Source: Parapedobacter koreensis
Lineage (GTDB): Bacteria; Bacteroidota; Bacteroidia; Sphingobacteriales; Sphingobacteriaceae
DNA: 64,000 nucleotides
Assembly (NCBI RefSeq): GCF_900109365.1
Contig: NZ_FNZR01000007.1
Location: forward strand, 278,035 to 342,034
Reading direction: 5' to 3'
Shown here: piece by piece, positions 34,615 to 43,242 of the stretch
Numbering within the stretch: the stretch's first letter is position 1
Layout: each line of letters starts with the position of its first letter
Translations under genes and position numbers: made by a program
Notes under the pieces: model-generated
Told to the model about the DNA's origin: nothing
What the model saw: only the letters and a program-made list of their open reading frames with translations
Databases searched by the model: none

Positions 34615-36924
34615 ATGCTATTTGCCATCCTTGCAGGTTTTATTGTTTCCCTTTTGTACATCCCCTTTGGCAGGTTCTTGAAAGGCAGGCTGGCCGTGTT
34701 GGCATCCCTGCTGCCCATTGGTTTATTCACCTATTTCGCAGCATTCATCCCGGATATCCAGGACGGGGCGAGTATCGCCTTCCATCAGCCGTGGGTGCCT
34801 TCGCTGGGCATCAATTTTGACTTCCAACTGGACGGGCTATCACTGCTATTCAGCCTGCTCATCACCGGCATTGGCTCGCTGGTCTTCCTTTATGCCGCGG
34901 CCTATCTCAAAGGGCATCCCTACCTGGATCGTTTTTATGCCTACCTGAGCCTGTTCATGGCAGCCATGCTGGGCGTAGTGCTCGCAGACAATGTGCTGCT
35001 CCTTTTTATCTTTTGGGAGCTTACCAGCATCAGCTCGTTTTTTCTCATCGGGTTCAACAATGACAATGCCGACTCGCGCAAAAGTGCCCTGGTGGCCCTC
35101 GGCGTGACGGGCGGCGGCGGTTTCCTGCTCATGGCTGGCCTCATCTTGATGGGCCACCTATCGGGCAGCTACTCCATCCAGGAGATGATAGCGACCAACG
35201 AATACCTCAAAGGCCATGCGCTCTATGGACTGATTCTACTGTTGGTCTTTGTCGGCGCCTTTACCAAGTCGGCCCAGTTCCCGTTTCATTTCTGGCTGCC
35301 GGGGGCGATGAAAGCACCTACGCCCATATCGGCGTACCTGCATTCAGCCACCATGGTCAAAGCCGGGGTATACCTGCTGGCTCGGCTTTATCCGGTATTG
35401 GGCGGCACCGATTATTGGACCTATCCACTGATCATCATTGGCGGCATTACCATGCTATACGGTGCCTTCCACTCGATATTCCGCACCGACCTGAAAGGCA
35501 TCCTGGCCTATTCGACGATTTCGGCGCTGGGCATACTGGTATTCCTCATCGGCATCGGTACGCCACAGTCGCTGCTGGCCGCAGCGGTCTTCATTTTGGT
35601 GCATGCCTTGTACAAAGCAGCGCTATTTTTGACCACGGGTGTCATAGATCATGAGACCGGCACACGCGACGTCACGCAGCTCAGTGGTCTGCGCAAGGTC
35701 TTGTTTCCGTTGGCTATAGCAGGTTTACTTGCTGCCCTTTCAAGCGCCGGATTGCCCTTTACCTTTGGTTTTATCGGCAAAGATCTGGTGTATGAAGCCA
35801 CGCTGCATACCGATGGCATCCTGCCACTTGTCCTTACCGGCCTCGCGGTCGTTACCAATATATTTTTGCTCTATGCAGGCTTGCTTGCCGGCCTGAAACC
35901 ATTTGCCGGCCGATTGCCCGAGCGTTACAGCGCCATCCACCTCCCCCATGCCCTGATGTGGGCACCGCCATTACTATTGGCCATATTGGGCATTGCCTTC
36001 GGGGCCTTCCCAGCCCTAGCAGACGCCTCCCTGCTTAATCCCGCAGCTACCGCGATGATCAACGAAGCGATTGACTCGCCATTGAAAATCTGGCACGGGT
36101 TCAATACGGTGCTGCTGCTCAGTGGCATCACGCTTGCTTTGGGCGTAGCCCTCTACCTGGCACGCAAACCGTCCGCCCATGGTTTGGCTTGGATCGAACG
36201 CTTCAATCCGTTATCCCCAAAACACCTCATTGCCAGCCTCACTCGTGCTGTGCACCGCTTCGCTATCCGATACACAAGAACACTGCATAATGGTTTCTTG
36301 CGGGTGTATTTACTCCGTATCATCATCTTTGCTGTATTGTTACTGGCATTCCGCTTGTTTAGCGGAGGAGCCATCCGGCTGATACCGGATCAGCTTTCAC
36401 CAGTCGGCATATATGAAATAGCCGTCGTGGGCATACTCGTTGCAGCCATTTACCTGGCGGTCACTTCCACCTCCCGGCTCACCGCTGTGGTGGCTACCAG
36501 CGTCATCGGCTATGGCATGTGCCTCTTGTTTGTGTTCTATAGTGCTCCTGACCTCGCCATGACGCAGTTTACCATCGATACCCTTACGGTGGTACTGTTC
36601 GTGCTGGTGCTCTTCCGGTTGCCGTCTTTCCTCAACCTGGCCAATCGCGGCACACGGATACGCGACTGGCTGGTGGCCAGTGCATTCGGTGCAGTCATCG
36701 CCCTGATAGGCATACAAGTGCTGAACCAGCCGATAGACGATACAATAAGCAAATTCTATGGCGACAATGCATACGTGCTGGCCAAAGGCAAAAATGTGGT
36801 CAATGTGATCTTGGTCGATTTCCGGGGATTCGATACCATGTTCGAAATCGTGGTATTAAGCATCGCCGCCATCGGGGTATTCAGCTTATTGAAATTAAGG
36901 CTCAAAGCTTCAGAAAAAGAATAA
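34615..36924 (+). CDS. mnhA: Mrp cation/proton antiporter subunit A
   Basis: The largest subunit of the multisubunit Na+(K+)/H+ antiporter in the cytoplasmic membrane, homologous to the NuoL-type proton-channel subunits of respiratory complex I. At 769 residues it is close to the usual MrpA length. The proton-antiporter core shows YTxx-like membrane helices, FPFHFWLPGAMKAPTPISAYLHSATMVKAG (about residues 220-250), and a C-terminal MrpB-like extension. I chose the ATG at 34615; a TTG codon directly before it is also in frame. It opens a seven-gene operon with gaps of a few bp or overlaps. Expected role: pH and sodium homeostasis. Confidence 0.95.
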   Translation: MLFAILAGFIVSLLYIPFGRFLKGRLAVLASLLPIGLFTYFAAFIPDIQDGASIAFHQPWVPSLGINFDFQLDGLSLLFSLLITGIGSLVFLYAAAYLKGHPYLDRFYAYLSLFMAAMLGVVLADNVLLLFIFWELTSISSFFLIGFNNDNADSRKSALVALGVTGGGGFLLMAGLILMGHLSGSYSIQEMIATNEYLKGHALYGLILLLVFVGAFTKSAQFPFHFWLPGAMKAPTPISAYLHSATMVKAGVYLLARLYPVLGGTDYWTYPLIIIGGITMLYGAFHSIFRTDLKGILAYSTISALGILVFLIGIGTPQSLLAAAVFILVHALYKAALFLTTGVIDHETGTRDVTQLSGLRKVLFPLAIAGLLAALSSAGLPFTFGFIGKDLVYEATLHTDGILPLVLTGLAVVTNIFLLYAGLLAGLKPFAGRLPERYSAIHLPHALMWAPPLLLAILGIAFGAFPALADASLLNPAATAMINEAIDSPLKIWHGFNTVLLLSGITLALGVALYLARKPSAHGLAWIERFNPLSPKHLIASLTRAVHRFAIRYTRTLHNGFLRVYLLRIIIFAVLLLAFRLFSGGAIRLIPDQLSPVGIYEIAVVGILVAAIYLAVTSTSRLTAVVATSVIGYGMCLLFVFYSAPDLAMTQFTIDTLTVVLFVLVLFRLPSFLNLANRGTRIRDWLVASAFGAVIALIGIQVLNQPIDDTISKFYGDNAYVLAKGKNVVNVILVDFRGFDTMFEIVVLSIAAIGVFSLLKLRLKASEKE

Positions 36925-36927
36925 ACC

Positions 36928-37341
36928 ATGAAGAGTTCAATATTAAAAACAGCATCGAGTTATTTGCTGCCCATTCTATTGCTTTTTTCGCTATTTATCC
37001 TGCTGCGGGGGCATTATTACCCGGGAGGCGGTTTTGTAGGCGGGCTCATTGCCGCCATCGCCTTCGTATTGCATAGTTTTACCAATGGCACAGATGATAC
37101 GCTCAAGCTGCTGCGCGTTCATCCGAGTGCGTTTATTCCAGTGGGGCTTGGGATCGCCGCACTGAGCATGTTTGCACCGATGCTTGTCGGCCAGCCCGTG
37201 ATGACAGGTCTGTGGTTTAACGAGCCTTTCCCTGTCATTGGCCTGATTGGATCCGCGCTGTTTTTTGACATCGGTGTATACATCGTGGTTGTCGGCGTTG
37301 TACTCACGATATTGTTTACTATCTCCCAATACAGCGAATAG
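36928..37341 (+). CDS. mnhB: Mrp antiporter subunit B
   Basis: A 137-residue membrane protein with four predicted helices and the MnhB signature RGHYYPGGGFVGGLIAA near residues 27-45. It follows mnhA by 3 bp. It is an essential part of the Mrp complex in studied bacteria. Confidence 0.93.
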   Translation: MKSSILKTASSYLLPILLLFSLFILLRGHYYPGGGFVGGLIAAIAFVLHSFTNGTDDTLKLLRVHPSAFIPVGLGIAALSMFAPMLVGQPVMTGLWFNEPFPVIGLIGSALFFDIGVYIVVVGVVLTILFTISQYSE

Positions 37342-37343
37342 CC

Positions 37344-37700
37344 ATGGAACTATTATTGGTCATTTTAATCGGTATTCTCTATGCAGCAGGTATTTTCATG
37401 CTGCTCAGGCGCAGCATGGTCAAACTACTCATCGGCCTCACCCTGTTGGGCAATGGGGCCAACCTGCTGATTTTCCTATTGGGCGGTATTACCAAGGGCA
37501 AGCCCCCTGTCATTGACAGTGCGGCCAAGCTTTTTACAGACATTTATGCCGATCCGATCCCGCAGGCGCTGATCCTCACAGCCATCGTTATCAGCTTCGG
37601 CCTCCAGGCATTTGCTATTGTATTGTTAAAACGGGTTTACGTATTGATTAATTCGGACGACCTGGATGATTTAAACACCCCGGAAGAAGAAGATATATGA
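37344..37700 (+). CDS. mnhC: Mrp antiporter subunit C
   Basis: A 118-residue, three-helix membrane protein homologous to NuoK of complex I. The segment [19 protein letters not shown] carries the family's membrane helix, and [17 protein letters not shown] is the conserved second half. It ends with an acidic tail and overlaps mnhD by 4 bp. Confidence 0.94.
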   Translation: MELLLVILIGILYAAGIFMLLRRSMVKLLIGLTLLGNGANLLIFLLGGITKGKPPVIDSAAKLFTDIYADPIPQALILTAIVISFGLQAFAIVLLKRVYVLINSDDLDDLNTPEEEDI

Positions 37701-39220
37701 TTGATAATACGCTCATTTTCCCCGTTATTGTCCATTTGTTTACAGCGATTGTGCTGCTTTTCTTCTGGCGCAAGACGGTTGCCCAGCGCATCATCAGCAT
37801 CGCGGGTAGCCTTATCGCGATGCTTTTGGCCGTCCGCTTATTCACCATGGTATGGAATGACGGCATCCGCACCATGCAGGCAGCCGGATGGGATGCGCCC
37901 TTCGGTATCACGTTTGTGGCCGATGTGTTTAGCAGCATGATGGTGCTACTCACTGCATTTTCCGGCGTTGCGGTATCTACCTATTCCGCTACAGGCGTAG
38001 CGCGGGGGCGGATGTTGTACGGCTATTTCCCCATTTTCCACTTGCTGCTCATGGGCCTCAATGGTGCCTTCCTTACGGGCGACATCTTCAACCTGTATGT
38101 GTGGTTTGAGGTCATCATCATCGCTTCCTTCGTGTTTATGACATTGGGGGGGCGAAAGGCCCAAATTGAAGGTGCCGTCAAATACATGGCCATGAATATC
38201 CTGGCCTCCACCTTCTTCCTCACCGGCATTGCCATCCTGTACGGCATCACCGGCACGCTCAACATGGCCGACTTGTCGCTCAAAATCGGCGCACTGGAAA
38301 ACCGCAAACTGGTAGACATCACCGCCATCTTCTTTATCATTGGCTTCGGCATCAAGTCGGCCGTCTTCCCGTTGTATTTTTGGCTCCCCTCGTCTTACCA
38401 CACGCCACCATCGGCTGTGGCCGCCGTATTCGGTGGCCTGCTCACCAAGGTGGGCATCTACGCGCTGTTCCGCATGTTTACGCTCATCTTCATCCCCGAC
38501 GATTTTTTGACCACACTATTGGTCGTCCTGGCGATATTCACCATCATCACGGGTACCTTCGGAGCCGTCATCAAAAACAATATCCGGCGCGTATTTTCAT
38601 ACCTCATTGTCTGCCACATCGGTTTCATGGTGGGCGGTTTGGGAATGTATTCCGAAATTGCGCTCACCGGTGCCCTGCTCTATTTGTTTCATGATATCAT
38701 GGTCAAAACGAATATCTTCCTCATTGCCGGACTTATCCGGAAGCTGCGAGGCACGATGAACATGGATAAGCTGGGGGGGCTATACAAGGAATACCCGCTG
38801 CTATCGCTGGTGATAGCACTTGTGCTTTTTTCCTTGGTGGGCGTACCGCCGCTCTCCGGTTTCTGGCCCAAGATTTACCTATTTGAAGCCGGGTTCATAG
38901 ACGCCCAATATGCATTGCTGGCCGCCATCATCGTGGGCAGCTTTGCCACCTTGTACGTCATCGCCAAGCTGTGGGCCAAGGTATTCTGGAAAGACCAGCC
39001 GGAGCTGCCGGATGGGGAAAGCCTTCGGGACGAGTTTAAGCCACTAAACCGATTCAGGAAATCGCTCCTGGTCGCGCCCATTGTTTTCTTGGCCGCTATC
39101 ACGCTGTATATCGGCCTTGCAGCCGAAAACATCACGGCGGTGGCCCAGCATATTGCGCATGAAATGAAAGATGTATCACCGTATATCGAAGCGGTTTTGG
39201 GACCCAATGTATCACCGTAA
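37697..39220 (+). CDS. mnhD: Mrp antiporter subunit D
   Basis: A 507-residue membrane protein homologous to the NuoM/NuoN proton-channel subunits. The conserved WFEVIIIASFVFM helix with its glutamate (about residue 137) and FGIKSAVFPLYFWLPSSYHTPPSAVAAVF (about 220-248), with the conserved lysine, are visible. It overlaps mnhC and lies 11 bp before mnhE. With MrpA it is thought to form the ion path. Confidence 0.95.
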   Translation: MIDNTLIFPVIVHLFTAIVLLFFWRKTVAQRIISIAGSLIAMLLAVRLFTMVWNDGIRTMQAAGWDAPFGITFVADVFSSMMVLLTAFSGVAVSTYSATGVARGRMLYGYFPIFHLLLMGLNGAFLTGDIFNLYVWFEVIIIASFVFMTLGGRKAQIEGAVKYMAMNILASTFFLTGIAILYGITGTLNMADLSLKIGALENRKLVDITAIFFIIGFGIKSAVFPLYFWLPSSYHTPPSAVAAVFGGLLTKVGIYALFRMFTLIFIPDDFLTTLLVVLAIFTIITGTFGAVIKNNIRRVFSYLIVCHIGFMVGGLGMYSEIALTGALLYLFHDIMVKTNIFLIAGLIRKLRGTMNMDKLGGLYKEYPLLSLVIALVLFSLVGVPPLSGFWPKIYLFEAGFIDAQYALLAAIIVGSFATLYVIAKLWAKVFWKDQPELPDGESLRDEFKPLNRFRKSLLVAPIVFLAAITLYIGLAAENITAVAQHIAHEMKDVSPYIEAVLGPNVSP

Positions 39221-39231
39221 AACGTAACGTC

Positions 39232-39708
39232 ATGGTAAAACAATTTTTGATGAACCTCTTGCTTGCCTTCACCTGGGTGGCGTTGACCGGCGTACTGTCT
39301 TATTCCAATTTCCTGTTTGGCTTTGCCATTGGGTTTTTCCTGCTTTGGGTGATGAACCGCAACGAAAGCGACCACCGCTATTTCACCCGTGTACCCAAGA
39401 TTATCGGGTTTTTCCTTTATTTCCTCTATGAGATGATCCGGGCGAATGTGCAGGTGGCCTACGATTTGATTACGCCCAAGTTTTTCATGCAGCCCGGCAT
39501 CGTCAAGTATCCGATGAATGCCAAGAGTGATTTTGAAATCAACCTGCTCTCCACGGTTATCTCGCTGACGCCCGGTACGCTTATCCTCGACGTGAGCGAA
39601 GACCGCAAGGTATTATACATCCACGTGATGTACCTCAAGGACAAAGACCAGTTTATCCAGCAAATCAAGGATGGCTTCGAACGCAGACTATTAGAGATTA
39701 TACGATGA
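39232..39708 (+). CDS. mnhE: Mrp antiporter subunit E
   Basis: A 158-residue MnhE-family protein. Two or three N-terminal membrane helices are followed by a cytoplasmic part with LLSTVISLTPGTLILDVSED, the family signature, and LYIHVMYLKDKDQF. It overlaps mnhF by 4 bp. Confidence 0.92.
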   Translation: MVKQFLMNLLLAFTWVALTGVLSYSNFLFGFAIGFFLLWVMNRNESDHRYFTRVPKIIGFFLYFLYEMIRANVQVAYDLITPKFFMQPGIVKYPMNAKSDFEINLLSTVISLTPGTLILDVSEDRKVLYIHVMYLKDKDQFIQQIKDGFERRLLEIIR

Positions 39709-39977
39709 CACTCAGCACCTATATTGACTATGTGATTCTGCCCATCCTGGGGGTTGCGCTGGTACTGGTATTCATCCGGATATTCAAGGGGCCGACCGTC
39801 GTAGACCGCGTGATAGCGTTGGATCTGCTGATCACCATTGGCGTGGGTGTCATCACGGTGTACAGCATCAGCACCCAGAAGTCCACATTTATCGACGTGG
39901 CGATGATTCTTGCGTTGATTGCCTTCCTTGGCACCATCGCGTTTTCATATTACTTAGAAAAAAGGGGAAGAAAATGA
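39705..39977 (+). CDS. mnhF: Mrp antiporter subunit F
   Basis: A 90-residue, three-helix protein with the MnhF signature RIFKGPTVVDRVIALDLL (about residues 25-43) and STFIDVAMILALIAFLGTIA. It overlaps the genes on both sides by 4 bp, which suggests translational coupling. Confidence 0.93.
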   Translation: MTLSTYIDYVILPILGVALVLVFIRIFKGPTVVDRVIALDLLITIGVGVITVYSISTQKSTFIDVAMILALIAFLGTIAFSYYLEKRGRK

Positions 39978-40369
39978 TTAGCATACTCATCGGCCTATTA
40001 TGCACAATAGGTGCAGTGGCCATTCTTATTGCGGCTATCGGCATCCTGCGGATGCCCGATTTCTACTTGCGGCTATCCGTCACGGTCAAGGCCGCCACGC
40101 TTGGCGGGGGGTTGCTGCTATTGAGCGCCGCTTTTTATTTTCCGGAGGAGGTATCGGTCACCACCAAGGCGCTGGCCATTATCTTTTTCCTCACGCTCAC
40201 CGCCCCTGTGGCGGCCCACCTCATTGGCCGCACGGCCTATTTCATCGGTACCGAAAAGTGGAAAGGCACCGTACGTGATGATCTGGCGGGCATGTACGAC
40301 AAGGATACCCACCAGTTGAGCAGCGGCGATGCGACGGAGGGAGACAGCGTCTCGCATCCGTCGTCGTAA
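39974..40369 (+). CDS. mnhG: Mrp antiporter subunit G
   Basis: A 131-residue MnhG/PhaG protein with three membrane helices, the signature GILRMPDFYLRLSVTVKAATLG (about residues 23-44) and the TAPVAAHLIGRTAYF helix, plus a hydrophilic C-terminal tail of about 35 residues. Its last codons contain an inverted repeat (CGACGGA/TCCGTCG at 40332-40363 with an inner GAGAC/GTCTC pair) that could form a 3'-end hairpin of the operon, though no T-tract follows. Confidence 0.92.
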   Translation: MISILIGLLCTIGAVAILIAAIGILRMPDFYLRLSVTVKAATLGGGLLLLSAAFYFPEEVSVTTKALAIIFFLTLTAPVAAHLIGRTAYFIGTEKWKGTVRDDLAGMYDKDTHQLSSGDATEGDSVSHPSS

Positions 40370-40504
40370 CACCCACCATCAATAAAGCCATCGCTACAGT
40401 CGTGACCATTTAGTGTACACAAACTCCTACGCCATAGTATGGATGCACGTTGTATTTGCCTGACTTCTTTTTGCCCAGCTTCGCACAGTTGTGACTAAAT
40501 TTAA

Positions 40505-40512
40505 TACTTTTG
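40505..40512 (+). promoter_or_regulatory. Candidate -7 promoter box of the DUF5916 gene
   Basis: TACTTTTG matches the Bacteroidota TAnnTTTG box perfectly and lies 27 bp before the chosen ATG. No good TTTG box is found 19-21 bp upstream, so this is only moderately supported. Confidence 0.35.
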
Positions 40513-40539
40513 GCCCTGCTAAGAAAATTCCCAGTAATT

Positions 40540-43191
40540 ATGAAATATTATTACCTTATACTTCTCGTTTTCACCAGCATGCTATCCCGTGCTCAGGAGG
40601 AAAGGGAAGCGGTTGTCACTTTTGAAGATGCATACAAACGGGTATATCATATTACACGGCTTAGCGGGGAGCGACCCAAAATAGATGGAAAACTGGATGA
40701 AGATTCATGGCAGAACATGGGAAAATGGTCTGAAAAATTTTCCCAGGTGATTCCGTTCGAACGCGTGTACACGGCTTCCTGGACACGCATGAAAATCTTC
40801 TACGACGACCAGAATATCTACATCGGTGTCTATTGCAAAGACCAGTACCCCGAGACGATGAACACGTTTATTGGAAATAGGGACGACAACAGCAACGGGG
40901 ATCTGATCAGCATCGCATTTGACACGTACCATGATTACCGCGTGGCTCCGGAGTTCAACATCAACCTGGGGGGAAATAAAACAGACTTGACCGTGACGGA
41001 TAAACTTTCCGTCAACCTAAGCTGGAATGCGGTTTGGGAAGGACGTACGCATATCAACCTGCCGGATTCCAGCTGGACAGCGGAGCTCCGTATCCCATTC
41101 AGCCAGCTGCGGTATAACCAGAAAGACACGGATGGGATATGGGGACTGCACGTGCGGCGCATCATCCGTAGAAACAACGAGGTCCAGAATTGGAGCCTGA
41201 TTCCCATCAAGAATAATGGCCACGTTTTTTCCTTCGGAGAAATGCATGGCATTACCGATTTGCCGAAACCCAGGGGCATGGAATTTATGCCTTACGTCAT
41301 GGGTAAACACATCAATGAACCTCAAATACCCCAAAGCCCTTTCCAGAAAGGAAGCCGATGGGGCGAAAATGTGGGACTTGATGCAAAACTCGCTTTGCAG
41401 GATTTCACGCTGGATCTGACCGTAAATCCCGATTACGGCCAGGTGGAGCTTGATCCGTCCGTGATGAACCTATCCGCTTATGAAGTCTTCTATGATGAAA
41501 AAAGACCCTTTTTTCTGGAGGGCAAACATATTCTGGAATTTGACAACAATACCGATGGCATGATGTTCTATTCCCGCCGGATCGGTGCCATGCCCACCTA
41601 CGAGCCCCAGGGTATCGACAATATCGAAAGCTTTGCGGGCACCCCCAATTTCATCCCCATCATCGGCGCCCTGAAACTAACGGGAACAAATCGAAAAGGG
41701 CTGACCATCGGGTTGCTGGAGAGCGTCACGGCACAGACATCGTCAAAGGTGATGCGCAATGGCGTATACGACAGCGAGGTCACTGAACCCCTGACCAATT
41801 ATACCGTGGCGCGGATCCAGAAAAACTGGGACGGAAATACCTTGCTGGGGGGTATGGTTACTTCGGTAAACCGCAGCCTGACCAAACAACACCTGCACGA
41901 TGCAATGATTGGAAATGCATTCACCGCCGGGATGGATTTTACCCACTATTTCGCAAACCGCCTCTATTACGTGGATGCGAAAGGCATGTTCAGTACCCTC
42001 CATGGTTCACCGGAGGCCCTGTTGAAAACAAAGGAAAATGCCGTCCACTATTTCCACAGGGAGTCCGGGGCTGGCTACCTCGATCTCAACCCCAACAACC
42101 GCTCCATGCAGGGAACGGGTGGATACATAAAAGCCGGAAAACAGGGAAATGCACAATGGAATTTCTCCCAGCTGTTCAGCTGGTCATCACCCGGATTTGA
42201 CCTCAACGATGTGGGGTATATGAAGCAATCGGATTACAAGTTGAATGAAACGGAAATCGCGTTCCGGAAAACGGATCCTTGGGGACCGTTTCGGGCTGCG
42301 GGCATCAACCTGACGCAGCGGAACGTCTGGAATTATGGTGGGGATGCCATGAATAACGACGTGGCCCTGCGGTGGCGCAGCCTCAGTATCGAACACCGCA
42401 TCGAAATGGATGTAAAAGAAACATTCAACTGGCACGCCGTGGACAGCCGCAGACTCAGAGGTGGGCCCGATCTGCGGTATAATACCAATTTCCAAACCAA
42501 CGTCAACATCAACTCGGATCGGGCAAAACGAGTGGTATACAAATTGGTTTACGACGGCAGGCATTATTTGGATGAGGAAACTCGGTATAATCAGGTGCAT
42601 CCAAGCCTGATTTTCCGCATCGGGACGCACATGCGCCTGACGGGGCAACTGGATTATGCCTGGAATGAAGATGCCCTGCAATACGTAAGCACCATCCAGC
42701 CAACTGCAGGCACAGCTGGCAAAACGGAGTATGTGATGGGCCGGATGAAGCAGAAAACGTACGGCGTGACTTTGAATATGCAGGTCAATGTCACTCCCGA
42801 TATTTCTATCCAATATTACGGATCGCCATTTACATCGGTGGCAACATACGACGAATTCAAGCTGGCAGCGGATACCCGATCAGGCACGTATGCCGATCGA
42901 TTCCAGCGGCTCGCCGATAGTGACATCAGCTTTAGCGATGATCGCTATGTCATCGGCGGCGGCCAGCTGTCCTTTAAAAATCCGGACTTCAGTTTCAATG
43001 AACTCCGCACCAACCTGGTCGTCCGCTGGGAATATCATCCCGGTTCGACATTTTACCTGGTGTGGGCACACAACCGATCCTACCAGGACGCCCTGTACCA
43101 GCCCGGATGGGAAAGCAACCTGGATCGGATGTTTGCACTACCCGCCACGAATACGTTTATGATAAAAGTCAATTATTGGTTTAATCGCTGA
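40540..43191 (+). CDS. Outer-membrane protein with family-9-like carbohydrate-binding and DUF5916 domains
   Basis: An 883-residue exported protein. The signal peptide is MKYYYLILLVFTSMLSRAQ. Residues about 35-220 resemble the carbohydrate-binding family 9-like domain found in such proteins (PKIDGKLDEDSWQ, WTAELRIPFSQLRY). The rest matches the DUF5916 region, with FTLDLTVNPDYGQVELDPS and EKRPFFLEGK, and has the alternating pattern of a beta-barrel, ending in MIKVNYWFN. I chose the ATG at 40540 because it opens the signal peptide; an upstream in-frame TTG gives an unlikely extension. The family's role is not established. It stands alone between the Mrp operon and a convergent SusC/SusD operon. 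Confidence 0.85.
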   Translation: MKYYYLILLVFTSMLSRAQEEREAVVTFEDAYKRVYHITRLSGERPKIDGKLDEDSWQNMGKWSEKFSQVIPFERVYTASWTRMKIFYDDQNIYIGVYCKDQYPETMNTFIGNRDDNSNGDLISIAFDTYHDYRVAPEFNINLGGNKTDLTVTDKLSVNLSWNAVWEGRTHINLPDSSWTAELRIPFSQLRYNQKDTDGIWGLHVRRIIRRNNEVQNWSLIPIKNNGHVFSFGEMHGITDLPKPRGMEFMPYVMGKHINEPQIPQSPFQKGSRWGENVGLDAKLALQDFTLDLTVNPDYGQVELDPSVMNLSAYEVFYDEKRPFFLEGKHILEFDNNTDGMMFYSRRIGAMPTYEPQGIDNIESFAGTPNFIPIIGALKLTGTNRKGLTIGLLESVTAQTSSKVMRNGVYDSEVTEPLTNYTVARIQKNWDGNTLLGGMVTSVNRSLTKQHLHDAMIGNAFTAGMDFTHYFANRLYYVDAKGMFSTLHGSPEALLKTKENAVHYFHRESGAGYLDLNPNNRSMQGTGGYIKAGKQGNAQWNFSQLFSWSSPGFDLNDVGYMKQSDYKLNETEIAFRKTDPWGPFRAAGINLTQRNVWNYGGDAMNNDVALRWRSLSIEHRIEMDVKETFNWHAVDSRRLRGGPDLRYNTNFQTNVNINSDRAKRVVYKLVYDGRHYLDEETRYNQVHPSLIFRIGTHMRLTGQLDYAWNEDALQYVSTIQPTAGTAGKTEYVMGRMKQKTYGVTLNMQVNVTPDISIQYYGSPFTSVATYDEFKLAADTRSGTYADRFQRLADSDISFSDDRYVIGGGQLSFKNPDFSFNELRTNLVVRWEYHPGSTFYLVWAHNRSYQDALYQPGWESNLDRMFALPATNTFMIKVNYWFNR

Positions 43192-43192
43192 T

Positions 43193-43229
43193 AAAAAAAG
43201 CGCTCCGCAGGTATGAATCTGCGGAGCGC
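43193..43229 (-). terminator. Terminator of the SusC4/SusD4 operon
   Basis: A perfect 11-bp stem (GCGCTCCGCAG pairing with CTGCGGAGCGC, 8-nt loop) followed by TTTTTTT on the minus strand. It lies just after the susD4 stop, between convergent genes, and could also slow plus-strand transcription. Confidence 0.85.
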
Positions 43230-43242
43230 ATATGTAAACTAT

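Noticed and set aside
37946..38401. Long antisense open frames across the Mrp operon
   Set aside because: Several frames of 100-150 codons run opposite to mnhA and mnhD but contain no family motifs; they follow from the GC-skewed codons of membrane proteins.
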